DNA from: Voacanga thouarsii
Taxonomy: Eukaryota; Streptophyta; Magnoliopsida; Gentianales; Apocynaceae
DNA length: 64,000 nucleotides
Assembly (NCBI GenBank): GCA_026120185.1
Contig: JANUWF010001497.1
Span: 3,336,501-3,400,500, forward strand
Direction: 5' to 3'
Shown: one piece after another, positions 33,787 to 45,623 of the stretch
Layout: each line of letters opens with the position of its first letter
How positions within the stretch are numbered: the first letter of the stretch is position 1
The notes under the pieces: model-generated
What the model was told of the DNA's origin: nothing
Databases searched by the model: none
The model's input: only the letters and a program-made list of their open reading frames with translations
Translations under genes and position numbers: made by a program

Positions 33787-36465
33787 ATGACGATAATAAA
33801 GACCAAGGTGGAGAAATTTGATCAAGGTGTTAACTTTGGCATATGGAAACTCAAAATAGAAGCCATCTTAATTCAAGACAGGATTGACTTAGTCTTGAAA
33901 AGAATAGAGGAAAAGCCAGCGGAGATGAGAGTAGCGGCATTTGAAGACCTAGATAAAAAAGTGAGATTAGATATCATTCTAAATCTCTCTAATTATATTT
34001 TAAGAGAAGTTGATACTGAGACTTCTGCCAAAGCAATGTGAAAAAAGTTGCAGACTTTATATAGAAAGAAGACAGTAGAGAATCGACTCTACTTGAAATA
34101 AACTTTGTTTACTCTTTAGATGATTGAAGGTACATCTATAACTTCATATCTTAGTACGTTTGATTCTCTCATTATGGATTTGAGTAATATTTGTGTGAAA
34201 ATAGATGATGAGAATCAGGCCATTTTATTATTGTATTCCCTTCCCCAATCCTTTAAGTATTTTCGAGATAGTATGATGTATGGAAAAGAAACTATCTCGT
34301 ACCATGAAATTAAATCTACTTTAAAATTAAAAGAAAGGATTGAGAGAGATTTAATTGGGGAGGTTAGTAAAAATCAAGTTGAAGGTCTGGTAGCCAAGGG
34401 TATATTTGAAAATAGAACTTGTCGGAGTAGTAAATCAAAATCCAGATTCAAATCCAAATATAAAAATTTGGTTTGCAATTATTGTCATAAAAATGGGCAC
34501 ATTATGTCTAAATGCTTTAAATTAAAAAATAAGGATAAGCATAAAGAAAAATTTATTGTTACTGCTGAAGGTAGTGTTGTAGCAGATGAGACTAAAGGAA
34601 ATATTTTCTTTGTAACTGATAACAAGACAAGGTCTGAAAATGAATGGGTTTTAGATTCTGGTTATTTTTACCATATGTGTCCCAACAGGATTTGTTTTCC
34701 ACTTATGAAGCTTATAATAGTGGAGTTGTTTTGATGGACAATAATGTCATTTGTAATGTTGTGGATAAGGGCACTGTTCAAATTAAAATGCATGATGGTA
34801 TTGTGAAGACTCTCACTGATGTTAGACATGTTCATGATTTGAAAAAGAATCTTATATCTTTAGGCACCCTTGAGGCTTTTAGGTGTAAATATGCAGTTGA
34901 AGGTGGAGTTATGAAAGTTTGTAAAGGTGCTCTTGTTGTTATGAAATGTTATAGGCCTGGTAGTTTGTTACTTTGTATGGAACTACTGCCACAGGTTCTA
35001 TTGTAGTTTCTACATCAAATTTGTCCGATACTGACATCACCAAATTATGGCATATGTGTTTACGGCATATGAGTGAGAAAGGTCTATGCATGTTGATTAA
35101 GAGAGGCCTTTTGGATGGATAAAATACTAGTGGATTGGATTTCTGTGAGCACAGTATTTTTGGGAAGTAGAAAAAGGTCAGCTTCAACTCACCAGTTATT
35201 CACCGGACTAAAGGTAGTTTGGATTATATTCATTTAGATCTTTGGGATCCATTTTGTGTCCTGTCTAAGAGTGGTGCCAGGTGTTTGTTGACTTTCATTG
35301 ATAATTATTTAAGAAAGGTTTGGGTTTATTTTCTGAAGAATAAGAGCGATGTTTACCTAACTTTCAACGGTGGAAAGTTTTGATTGAGAAATAGACAAGT
35401 AAACAAATAAAGTGGCTGACGTCGGATAATAGTATAGAATTCTGTAAAAAAGAATTTAATGAATTTTGTAAGAATGAAGGAATTATTTGGCATCGTACAG
35501 TGAGGATGATGCCTTAACAAAATAGTGTTGCAGAACTCTTTTGGAAAGAGCACAATGTATGATATCAAATGCAGGGTTGACAAAGAATTTCTGGGCAGAG
35601 GCAGTTTCTACAGCATGTTACATTGTTAGTCGCACTCTTTCTACAGCTCTTGATTTCAAAACTCTTGAGCAAGTTTAGTCAGGTACTCCTGCTAATTACT
35701 CTGATTTGAAAGTTTTTGGGTGTCCGACATATATGCATGTAAATGATGAGAAATTGAAATTTAGATCTAAGAAATGTATTTTTCTTGGGTTTGCTTCTGG
35801 GGTGAAAGGATACAGATTGTGGTGTCCTAATCCGAAATCACCAAAATTTATAATTAGTAGAGATGTTACATTTGATGAATTGTCTATGTTAAATTTCAAA
35901 AGGGAGTCTTCGAGTTCTTCTCGTGCATATGAAGATGGTACGCAGGAATAGGTGAAGCTTGAAATTTGGCAGTTTTGTTCCTTCTAATCTAACTTCTTTT
36001 GTTCGGAAAAATTTAGTTCACAGTGATGAAGAAGATACAGAAGAATAGATTAATAAGGGAGATTCGACCACTACAAAGGTATGCAAATTTAGTTGCATAT
36101 GCTTTGTCAGTTGCAGAAGAAACAAATGGAGATGGTGAACCGTCTACCTACAATGAAGCTGTTTCATATGAAGATTCAACTAAGTTGTTGATTGCAATAA
36201 ATGAAGAAATTGAGTACCTCCACAAGAATGGAACTTCGGTCCTTGTAAAACTGCATTTGGAAAAGAAAATTGTTAGTTGCAAATGAGTCTTCAAGAAAAA
36301 GAGAGTACTCTAGGAGCTGAAGATTGAAGGTACAAAGCAAGATTGGTTGTGAAGGGCTATAATCAGGTACAATGTGTTGATTTTAATGACGTATTTTCAC
36401 ATGTTGTCAAACACAGCTCTATTGGTGTTTTGCTTGCTTTAGTTGCTATGTATGATTTGGAATTG
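33787..36465 (+). pseudogene. Copia gag-pol polyprotein, 5' part
   Basis: Gag begins TKVEKFDQGVNFGIWKLKI and includes a zinc knuckle [14 protein letters not shown] (C-X2-C-X4-H-X4-C, near 34475). Protease follows with [11 protein letters not shown] (DSG active site kept, the usual A-S changed). Next are pre-integrase ([21 protein letters not shown]) and integrase (DYIHLDLWDP; WLTSDNS equivalent). Then KVFGCPTYMHVNDEKLKFRS and RT start (KARLVVKGYNQ, DFNDVFSHVVKHSSI). Stops at 34039, near 34099, after 34730, and in integrase show decay. The lineage is Tnt1-like from the pre-integrase wording. Confidence 0.85.
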
Positions 36466-36675
36466 CTGGAAGGAATGCTAGTTTACTTCTTTCTTTTTCT
36501 ACGTTAAATGTCTCTAACCGGACAAATCTGTTATTGTAGGAAATGGTCCTACTGCCACATCTAGTTTTACTGAAATATAAAGCACGAAGCATACCTTCTC
36601 CTTCTATCTATGTGTGGCTTGCTTTTCCGAATATGGAACTTGTGGATTTGTTTCCTCCAAAAAGAGGGTTTGGAC

Positions 36676-38002
36676 CTGCAATTTTTCAACTGTATTCTTA
36701 GTTAACAAGTGCAGTTAATTGAACACAGTTTTTTTCCTGGTCGAGTGCAATAACAGGTGATATTTACTTTTATGCAAATACAACAAATGAACATACTAAA
36801 AAGTAGAAATAAAAAAAAAAAATCCAAGCCACTGTCACCATTCAAAATTCTTACATGGCTTATCCAGATTGTTCCAGCCTCATTTTTAATAGGCAAAGTT
36901 TCGCCATTATTTCAAATACCTTCAAAGTTTTCAAATTGTATTCAAACCTAAAAATAATGGGAGTTTTTGGCAGAGATATTTAGTGCTATCTAGACATTCT
37001 GAGCACCAAGACAGCAAGTGCTTTGTCATTTACAACAACACATTTGTTATCTGAAATTACCCATTTGAAAATTTTCTTGATTTCATGGGTGGTAATGAAT
37101 GTGTAGAGATGATCTAAAATTTTCCATTTGAAAATTTTCTTGATTTATATCATCTGAGTGCCAAAATCTATTTAAAATGAGCTAAACAATTCCTATATTT
37201 GTTTGTAGGTTCTCATCCGTGGCGTAAGCAATGGAAAAATATTAGTTCATTTGAATTTTGATTATAACTGTATTAACATTTAAAAATCTATCTCAAGTTA
37301 GAGCAACAATTTTGCCTCATATTATCCTATATGCTTCTGTTCTGTCCTATTTAAAGCTCTCTACAAACTCCCAAAGTATGCAAATTTGACATTTTTATGT
37401 ACTTATCAATCTAGAAGTTGCACACTTGGCTAGACTAACAACTTTCAAGTCCAATTGATTAAGCAAAAAGATGGGGTTAATTTATTTTCTAAAGCACAAA
37501 TACATAAAATTAGTCCTAAATAGAATCCATGGAGAATCACATTTCTCAAATTTAATGCAATTTAGATATAAAATCATAGCTAAAATAGCAGTGGATAATT
37601 AATAGGTTGAGAGAATGGCCTGTACTCATGCTACGTCCCAATAATCCTAAGAAATCATATGCAATTTCCTACTAGAACTACTAGTGGGTAACTAAGGGGA
37701 CTTCCTCCACCTTGTTGATTGGAACAATTTTCTCATGTCATTCTGTCAAAAGGATCAAAGAAATTTCTCATAACTAATAGAACGTATTAGGCAATGGATG
37801 GGTAGAAGTTTTCCCTTGCAAAAACTATGGCTCAATTTTGTCCGACCAACCGAGTGCAAGACATCAAGAATAGACTTGAAGATGGAAATACATAATATTT
37901 CCAACATGGAAGAACAAAGATATATTTTGTGGATAGATGCTACAAAATTTTGGACAATGTTTTGTTACAGGATCTTCAATATCATTATTGTGAAATACGC
38001 AC
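36676..38002 (-). other. Intron 3 of the dioxygenase pseudogene
   Basis: About 1.3 kb bounded by an AAGG/GTGCGT donor and a TTGCAG acceptor on the minus strand. Apart from a run of A near 36810, nothing recognisable was found. Confidence 0.6.
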
Positions 38003-38825
38003 CCTTTCTTATGTAAGCACTATCAGGAAAATCATCTGGAACCCTTCCTTCAATATTGCTTACATGAATGGCTTCATGTAGCTTTTCCACTAGTGCAAAG
38101 TTACTCTACATGCACAAAGCATCAAACAGTCAGCAGATAGCTGAGCAGAACCAATACAATTCTAACCAGCTTCAAGCATTGGAATATCAATGAAACACCT
38201 GAGATGGAAGTAATGGTTGGTCAACAAATTCAAAAGCCAAATCAACAAAGGCATCAAGAAGTTTCACTGAACTGATCTTGATCATTGCAAGAACACCTAT
38301 TAAAATGTCATGCAGCTTTCTCACTAATGGCTGCACCAAAAAACAAGACAACCAAGAAGTTAAAAACTATCACATCCAATCTATCAGAATATGAGCTAGA
38401 ATTTGGAAGATCTCAAGCCATCAACCATAGAAGAAAGCTTTTACCTTAGCAGGAAATGAAAGGGGAAATTTTCCATATTTTGGGGAGATAGAAGGCTTAT
38501 GTGTGGATCTATTGGAGCAACTAATCACTAGAAGGAAGGTAAAGCTAAAAGTATATATCTGCATAAGTTTATAGGATTATGCAAAATCTCACTTATTGAA
38601 CAAAATCATTCAAGAAACTGATTGACAATGACGATACTTAATGTTTAAGATCACATTTAAATATACCAATATAGGAAATAATAGATTTTCTATCTCAGAA
38701 TAAGAGTCTTTTTGTTAGTTTCAAGTGTAAATGTTCCAAAAAATACATGCTAACGGAAAGAACCATTGCAGGGATGTGAGTTCTTAGCTATAACATACGG
38801 CTGTTTGAAGTTCGAATAGCCTGCA

Positions 38826-38849
38826 TATATATATATATGTGTGTGTATA

Positions 38850-38893
<44 letters not shown>
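38826..38893. repeat. (TA)n/(TG)n compound microsatellite
   Basis: ATATAT runs with GTGTGTGT interruptions just upstream (5') of the dioxygenase pseudogene start. Confidence 0.95.
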
Positions 38894-38896
<3 letters not shown>

Positions 38897-39480
38897 AGAG
38901 AGATACAGAACAGATGCAGAGGTAGATGGTGATTCATCTAGAGAAAGAAGAGGTTTGGCTGTATTATATATATAATTAATCAGTTATTGAGTCATTGTGG
39001 AAGTGAGTTGATCTCGCCTTTAATTTGGGCATTGTGAGTTCTATAATCACATCATTTAAAATAACATTATTTTATTGAAAATTTCAAATTTTGACTTTCA
39101 ATCTAACTCATTATCTTCATTCATGACTACCAAATACTTGTGCAATCTCAAATTCATAAAATATACTAGTAAAGCTATCAAGGCGCGAGATAGGGTACCT
39201 ATACTATTCTCAATTAATTATTAATTAGAGGAATGAAAAACATGCCCAAATATAGTATTCAATGTAAAAAATAAGCCATAAAGATAAAAGAATTAGATAG
39301 TTACACATTTTTACACAAACTCATCATCTCCAACATAAAATCTACAGAAAAGTAATGCCAATATGCATAGCAATGAACAATGAATCAAGAATGAACAATG
39401 AATCAAGAGATAGAATTGATCAGAATTTGTTCAAGATACACATGCATCTAGGACAGATGAACCGAGGACTTTATTGCAAG

Positions 39481-40585
39481 CTACCAGTTTTCCTTCACAA
39501 TTTTTGGCTTTTCAAGTATAAACTTCCCTTCTTTGTATTTTTGTGTTTCCTCAGAAGCTCTTTCATATTTCTAACTTAACGCCTAATAGCAGTCACAACA
39601 GTAAACATCAGGGATTGTATGGAAACCGGTCATGAGCTACCTATCCTCTTTTGGTCCCACAACCACATTCATTGCATGGGAGAACAAAAAGGCTCGGGCA
39701 TTCCTCTCCTGAAATACAAAAGTAGATAGTTATCTAGAGAAAGGATTTTAATAGATTATACCCGTGCATTCTTGATAACATCATGAAATCTAAGTATGAA
39801 GGAGAACGACTAAAATCGGGTTTTAATTAGCACAGGATGACTGCAAGAAGAAAGTATAAGAAGATGGCAAAAGAATTTCACACATCCATAATCTAAATTC
39901 CCCAAGATTATAAGTATTTACAAAGTCAAGATTTCCTAATATCCCAATCCCAGCACTCCCCCGAACCAAAAACCATCAATACAATTTGACTACTAATTGC
40001 AATCTAACTTCCTAAAGAAATGAAGTGGCTTAAGCTACAAAAAAGTAACAAACTTAATATTAGCAGACGGTATAAAGAAGCGCTAATCATGCAGATAAAT
40101 CAATTGTATGGTCTAAAACAAAAAATTAATTGCTATAAATCCTGTTTTATATGTTCTTGATCCCTTTTTGCAACTACATCAAAAAGTTGAGGCAAACAAC
40201 ATCATTCTTTAGTTTTAATCCAGTTGTGAGTCAATTCCACAGAAATAGATAATCCAGTCATTTTCCAGGATGACTATTAATTTCCAATTTCAAAAGTTTG
40301 AAAGACACAGATAAGCAAAAGCATTTACATCCAACTTTGCCCCGTATCAAAATCCATCACCAAGATTCACAATCAACAACTTGCTTTCCAACAATGCGAA
40401 AAGGAATATGGTATTCTTAAATAGACCAATTAACAAATGTTCTCTGGACATAGTGGCTCTTGATAAATGAAAGGAAGAATGGGTAAGTTCACCTGAAATG
40501 CTTTAGATATGACATCATCATGAAGTGCAATTTAATTTGTACAATTATAGTAACTGTACAATCTTGGTCCAATCAACTTAGCCAT
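39481..40585 (-). pseudogene. Yippee-like zinc-binding protein, complete two-exon pseudogene
   Basis: Exon 1 is 40585-40493 (31 codons, MAKLIGPRLYSYYNC...ALHDDVISKAFQ) with a GTGAAC donor. Exon 2 is 39708-39481 (76 codons, [19 protein letters not shown]...YCCDC...EETQKYKEGKFILEK...KENW), with acceptor TATTTCAG. This spans the whole Yippee fold. The second CXXC zinc pair (CCDC) survives; in the first pair CXXC has become YXXC. One TAA in exon 1 and three TAGs in exon 2, two of them replacing Glu/Trp-type positions, make it non-coding. Introns are kept, so it is not a retrocopy. Cellular function of plant Yippee proteins is poorly known. Confidence 0.85.
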
Positions 40586-40825
40586 TGATGATCAAGATCA
40601 GTTAAAACGGTTACAATAGCTAAAAATCAAGATGATCATAATCAAAATCATTTTAAAGATAATCAAAATTGTGGGGAAAAATCATTGTAGAGCCGACCGC
40701 ACTGTTCTCTCCATAAATTGTGGGAAAAATCATGTATGCTCAATAAATCAAGATGAGCACAATTTTAAGTGCACCCGCATTATGGCCATCATCTCATCCA
40801 TCTAACGATGAGTTTTAAGTATAAA

Positions 40826-40955
40826 TTACTTCTGACGCGACATCTCCTGAGCATGATTTGCTTGCATCTCTTGCATTTTGCGATCATAATCCTCATGCAA
40901 CTACTGAAAGACTTTATGATCAACATAGCTAGTCCCTGTAGAAATGTTATCACAA
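40826..40955 (-). pseudogene. Possible En/Spm-type plant transposase C-terminal fragment
   Basis: Minus strand reads STGTSYVDHKVFQ-stop-LHEDYDRKMQEMQ and ends HAQEMSRQK-stop. This helical, Met/Gln-rich tail recalls the C-terminus of the plant 'Ptta/En/Spm' proteins. It is short and uncertain; it could be any coiled-coil tail. Confidence 0.3.
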
Positions 40956-41058
40956 GACCTTGAATTCTAGATTGGCTGACATGCTAAACCAAGACCAGAG
41001 ACACATCTTTTCTTGACACCCCTAGCTAAAAAAAAATAAAAAATCATTTTTATTTGAA

Positions 41059-41063
41059 GAATG
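41059..41063. repeat. Target site duplication, left of copy E (GAATG)
   Basis: GAATG directly left of the LTR end TGATGCG; the same five bases follow the other LTR at 49843-49847. Confidence 0.85.
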
Positions 41064-42599
41064 TGATGCGTTTTTATTTGGGGTATAAAAATCATATAAA
41101 AACTAAGTACATTCCCAATCAAGTTTACATTAAAACGTTAACCCCAAATTACACATATGAGCAAGCATTCTCATCATTAACATAGCATAAGGTTTAAGTG
41201 AGTGTCGATCCTCAAGGAACAAGTATGCATTAATACCTATTTTTTTTCATTGTTTAACTGACTCAATAAAGTGAAAAAAAATGAAATAAAAAAGAAGAAA
41301 ATAAAAATAAAAATATATACATGTCAAGGATGGAGAAGTATGTAACTCAAACCATTATTTTGACAATCATAATCTTAAAGAACCCAACAATCAATATAAC
41401 TAATTATTCTCTTAGCATCATGAAGGATTAAGATAGATTCATTTCTTTTTCAATCCATAAAATCACTACATTCTAGATAAATTAGAATCACTTGGTTTTG
41501 TCTCAACTAATTCGCCTAAAAGATGCATTAAACACAATCATTGATTAAATTTCCTTGGTCTCGGCGAATTTAAAACATGAAATTAACCAATGAATCATTG
41601 GTCTCGGCAAACATCAATTAACCTTTAATTGCCTAATCCTCATTAGTTAACCCCCTTGGTCTCGGCGAGTTAATAAACAACAAATATGAAATTAATAAAT
41701 TGAAACCACCATCAACCCCTTTGGTCTCAACGAGTTAATGCAAAGAACCAATTAATTAATCCCATAATAAGCACAAGTAATTAAATACCAAGAAAAATAA
41801 TCAATTAATCAAAAGATCAAATAACTCTAAATATCATGAATATCTAAAACAATGTTGAATTATAATAAAACAATTAAGATATCATTATTCAAGAAAAAGA
41901 AAACAAAGTAAAAGAAAGCATTCATAAACAAGCTTCCTTCTTCTTCATTTGAAGACCTTCTTGCACAACCCTCCTTAAATTGAAGAATTCCTCCTTTGAT
42001 TTAAGTGATTTTCTATGATAATCAATGAATTCTCACATTTTCCCTTATGTTTTTCATCTATTTATAGGCTTGGAAAGTGCCTAAGCTCATTGGTGCAATG
42101 TTCTGGGCTGAGTAGAAGTAGGAAAGTACTAAAACTCCACATATTATAAAAAACCGTGTAGAAAAATCAAAGCTTTGCCATTCCCTCAGAGCACTGCCGG
42201 CGCTGTCTTGGCTCTCGGAGCCGGCACCAGTTGTGTTCTGTTTCTCTACTCGTTTGCCGATTTTTTCCCGAATTCTGCACAATGTATTCCAGAATGCATT
42301 CGGCGCCGCATTGGCTACTGGATCCGGTGCCGGTTCCACTCTGTTTCACCAATTTTTCATCGCCTCAAAGTTTGTCTCAACAGTGCATGGCCAGTGCTTG
42401 TTCCTCTGTCCTGGCTGGCGCCACCTCTATTCTGTTTTGCGACGTTTTTGATTCGTTTTACCCATAAAATATAATGAACAAAATACCTTTCCAATGGTAA
42501 AATTTCAAACATGAAGGGATATGACTAGTTATTGAACAAAATCTATCAAAAAAGAGCCTCAAATAACTCGAAAAAATATGACTAATTTATCCCCTATCA
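41064..42599 (-). mobile_element. 3' LTR of copy E
   Basis: 1536 bases, plus-strand ends TGATGCG and CCTATCA. TATA box CTATAAATAG (minus) at about 42057-42066. GC-rich blocks near 42180-42330 and 42410 are partly eroded by CpG-type changes. Several overlapping ORFs in that part are by-products of the GC-rich repeats. Confidence 0.88.
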
Positions 42600-42645
42600 T
42601 ATTCCCCCACACTTAGCTCTTTGCTTGTCCTCAAGCAAAATGTCA
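42600..42645 (-). promoter_or_regulatory. 3' polypurine tract, copy E
   Basis: Minus strand TTGAGGACAAGCAAAGAGC then TAAGTGTGGGGGAATA, directly before LTR start TGATAGG. It is the best preserved PPT in the window. Confidence 0.8.
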
Positions 42646-44435
42646 AAGATAAGTAGGAAAACACAAGGTTTCATCAATCACTTTATCAACTTCAAAACAA
42701 TATCTTCTATGCTTCCTTCATTCAAGAACATAAAACACATGCTACTACATCTTTCATAACAAATGCAAGACTTGTGTAAGTAAATAATAACTTAGTAGAA
42801 TCACAATACTTAACAATATTCTCAAACCATTAGAAAGAATTTAGTTGAAAAAGAATATGCATTCCATAAGCTTACTTTTCATACACTCTCTCCACTAATC
42901 CGAGACATATTATGATTCTACTTAGGTCAAGTAGGACTTTCCAACTTGTAATGTAAGGCTAAAGGCTTGTAATGTAGCTTAGCAAATGAAGGATATAGGA
43001 AAATCAAGTAGCAAAGAAGCTGAGAGTTTGCAAGAAAATGATAAACAAATGAATCAATAATTTCCAACTCTTTTTGCTCTCCTATTCCAAAAATCAATCA
43101 AACCATAACCTTATTTAGCAATTACAACTCAACTCAAGCAAATCCTGCATTCTTTTCTCTTTTTCCATTCTTCTTCTCCTTTTTTTACTTTCTTCATCAA
43201 TTCTTGTCTATTTTTCACAAGATCACTCATATTTTTCAGCAATGGTATCAAAGATTTAATTTGAACTAAACTTTTACAGGTTAATCACCATTCCTCTTGT
43301 GATCTTTCTTCTCTCTTTTTCTCTCAATTTTCTTTCCTTTCACTCCTCTTTTGTTTTCATTGCTGCTGTTCTTTTCTCTCTCACTTTTCTTCCATTCTTT
43401 CTAGTAGCTTTTATTTTTCTTTTCTTGTTTTCACTCTCTCTTTTCTTTTTCTTTTCTTTTTCTTGCTCGACACAACTATTGATACATGACTGAAAGTAAC
43501 AAGTCATGATCTTTCTCCAAGTATTCTTCCTTAACATTCTCCTACATATACTTTCATCCATAGAGAATAAAGATTTGAAAATTATTCAAACTCTCAGAAA
43601 CAAGCAATGGACAAAGTACGATAACGGGTTTTAAAGATAGAAATCAACAATTTAGGCTCAAAATAGGCACTAGGGATAATATAACAATAGGTAGGCTTGA
43701 AAAGCTCAAACTATCCAAAGAAGGCCTATTACTGTCATCTTTAAGTTAAATCATGACTGTCTTTCTTATTTCGCCTCGAGAGATATTCAAGTAAGTTTTA
43801 GAATGCTCCATGAATTTTAGTAGAAAAATAGGTTTAAGAACAATGCAAAGCATTTGATCAAGACCTACTTCATCCAAGTGAATGCAAAAAGTCATACATA
43901 AGCCATAAATGATCTAGAACATATGCTTTATAATCCATCATAAAGACATGCACTAAAAATATAGCTTGAAATCGCAAAGAAAAGCAGAAAATTTTTTGAA
44001 AATTTTGCTCAAAATGTTTTCTCCCAAAAAGGCTAAAGTATATGCATAGAAGAATTGTCAATCAAATCACTCCCCCACACTTAAACTAGACATTGTCCTC
44101 AATGGCCAAATAAATATAACAAAGGCTAAACCATACCATAGGACCAAAAATATAAAAAGGAGAAGGGATAAGAAAAATAAACTTCCATTCATTGTGCATT
44201 GTGCTATACAAGAGCTGAATTCTTAAAGAACGAGGCATTGGCAAAGTACCTAAAAAGAAAAATACAAAAGACACACCAAAGCATAAAAACTAGAAAAGAA
44301 AATAAATAAAAAACAAAAGAAAGAAAATAGAATAGTACAGAAAAAAGAAGAAATCGAAAACTACGAAAAAGAAAAACAAAACATTAAAAGAGAAAGGACA
44401 AACAGGAGTGATCGAGAAAATGTAGACAATCAGCA
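42646..44435 (-). other. 3' non-coding region, copy E
   Basis: About 1.8 kb between ORF2 and PPT, co-linear with copies C and D, including the pyrimidine (minus: purine) tract 43290-43470. No coding signal. Confidence 0.65.
43235..44081 (-). other. Internal PPT / TG...CA / PBS-like module, copy E
   Basis: Minus strand: AAGTGTGGGGGAG (44070-44082) is followed by TGATTTGATTG at 44069. The segment runs to about 43256, then reads ATCTTTGATACCATTGC, the decayed PBS-like part. It is co-linear with the copies in C and D and about 814 bases long. The PPT-like part is as well preserved as the true PPT. Confidence 0.5.
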
Positions 44436-45623
44436 TCAGTCCTCCTCCTCCTCATCATCATCTTCATCATCATCAGCCGGTGTGGAGATTCCCGCACCAC
44501 TTGGTTGCCCAGAAGAATGCTGCTCCATAGTAGCGTACCGTCTCGCCATGTCATCCATAGTACCCTGCAAGCGTAGGAGCATCTCTATTTACTAGTCAAA
44601 TCGTCCCAGCACGGTAGTCTCAAAGTTAGTCCGGGGTTGGGACTCAGAACTGCTAGCTTGTGCACGTGCCGGTGGTGGTGGGTGCTCCTCCTTTACGGTG
44701 GGTGGCCTAACCTGACTGGGATGTCTGACCTCGAAGGGAGTTAGCCACTTGTTCAACTCCTGACTGTACTTGTACCCACAACTCATCAGAGTTTGTTCAG
44801 TTACCATATCGTACTCAGTGGTAGCCTCTATCAATTCTCCCTCAAGACTAACACTAAAGTCTTTCAGAATTTTTATTATAACCAAGGGAAAAATGAAGGC
44901 ATTTGTAGAGAAACGATGATGAACAATATCCCGAATGGATTGGATGATCAAGGGTACAAGAGGGATAGGTAGTGTGTTCATCATCCGATGCAAAATATAA
45001 GTGCCAATAAGTCGGGTCTCATTAAAACCTCTAGCATGGGGTACAACATTGAACCCTAACATATAGACTAGAGCTCTAAAGTTGGCAACAAGATTGTTGT
45101 TTGAATAGAAACTATTGGCTTGAAAGGCATTACGCTTATACAACCCTAGTATGGCTCTAGTCCCGCTAGCATCCCAATTCGGGTCAGAAAGAATTTTTTT
45201 ATTATTCATGTCTATCCTTTACCAAGAATCATCATCAAATACCTAGAGGAGGTTAGCAAATTGATTTTGGGTGATGACAATGGGGATTTCTTTCACTCTC
45301 ATTTCAATATGGGGAAGGTCTTATTGCCCTTATAAACCATATTAGTATAAAATTTCTTGATGAGCACTGGACAATACTTTCAGTTGTACTATCGAACCCC
45401 ATCCTAGCCTTCTAAACATCATTCCCAATTTGAGTGCACGGTCTAAGGTGGGTGCGAAAGTACGCTCGACAATGATTTTATTGGATGCTCTCCTATTGTA
45501 CCATTCCTCGCAAGATGCATCAATAAACTCAGTTGGTCTAAGGAACAAAGGATCGACGAATGACAGGGTGGAGGAAGAGGAAGCTCTCACCCTTTTAGAA
45601 GAATGACCCCTTGCTCTAGACAT
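44436..45623 (-). pseudogene. ORF2, copy E
   Basis: 396 codons from MSRARGHSSKRVRASSSS to a strongly acidic tail (DDDEDDDEEEED). Blocks are FIDASCEEWYNRRASNKII, ERTFAPTLDRALKLG, MFRRLGWGSIVQLK, a KKFYTN block after a frameshift near 45380, LSDPNWDASGTRAILGLYKR, NETRLIGTYILHRMM, LMSCGYKYSQELNKWLTP, then a stop pair near 44592 and the Asp/Glu tail. The basic Ser-rich head and acidic tail are conserved in all copies. Function is unknown; family resemblance is to the putative plant transposon protein domain. Two or more frameshifts and stops. Confidence 0.8.

Larger units (their letters stand above)
33318..36465 (+). mobile_element. Tnt1/Tork-like Copia element, 3'-truncated, inside the dioxygenase pseudogene
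   Basis: 5' LTR, PBS-like site, gag, protease, integrase and the start of RT are present in order. The element stops in RT after AMYDLEL, exactly where pseudogene exon sequence resumes. No 3' LTR exists, so the 3' half was lost together with part of the host exon. Confidence 0.85.
31374..38564 (-). pseudogene. Carotenoid cleavage dioxygenase-like gene, 13 coding blocks, broken by a Copia element
   Basis: Family role: non-haem Fe(II) dioxygenase cleaving carotenoids (RPE65 fold). Blocks read by splice sites, minus strand: 38564-38445 (start MQIYTF), 38330-38199 (DAFVDLAFEFVDQPLLPSQ), 38105-38003 (NIEGRVPDDFP), 36675-36461 (GPNPLFGG; EGEGMLRALYFS), 33317-33151 (TLGTWKWDAVWNRPLTSHPR), 33064-32986, 32879-32798 (YHDIGVTHR), 32706-32640, 32515-32402 (MPHYG; FHIFNCF), 32289-31975 (SIIPGPA; EWFSRGF), 31886-31822 (MAKYGGLAKLHFEE), 31742-31580 (EDDGWIITFVH), 31484-31374 (PYGCHRTF). 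All four family His iron ligands survive (TSHP, YHD, FHIFN, CHRTF). Stops: TAG at 36608-36610, TGA near 32987, TAA in block 10, TAG in block 12. The Copia insertion plus a deletion of about 20 codons separates blocks 4 and 5. Confidence 0.88.

Noticed and set aside
31374..38564. Functional carotenoid cleavage dioxygenase
   Set aside because: Four in-frame stops, a Copia insertion and missing codons.
42167..42474. Several overlapping ORFs on both strands
   Set aside because: They lie in the GC-rich LTR repeats, where stops are rare by composition; no family match.
44436..45623. ORF2 as an envelope-like gene
   Set aside because: No signal peptide, no transmembrane segment and no furin-like site. 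The basic head and acidic tail argue against it.
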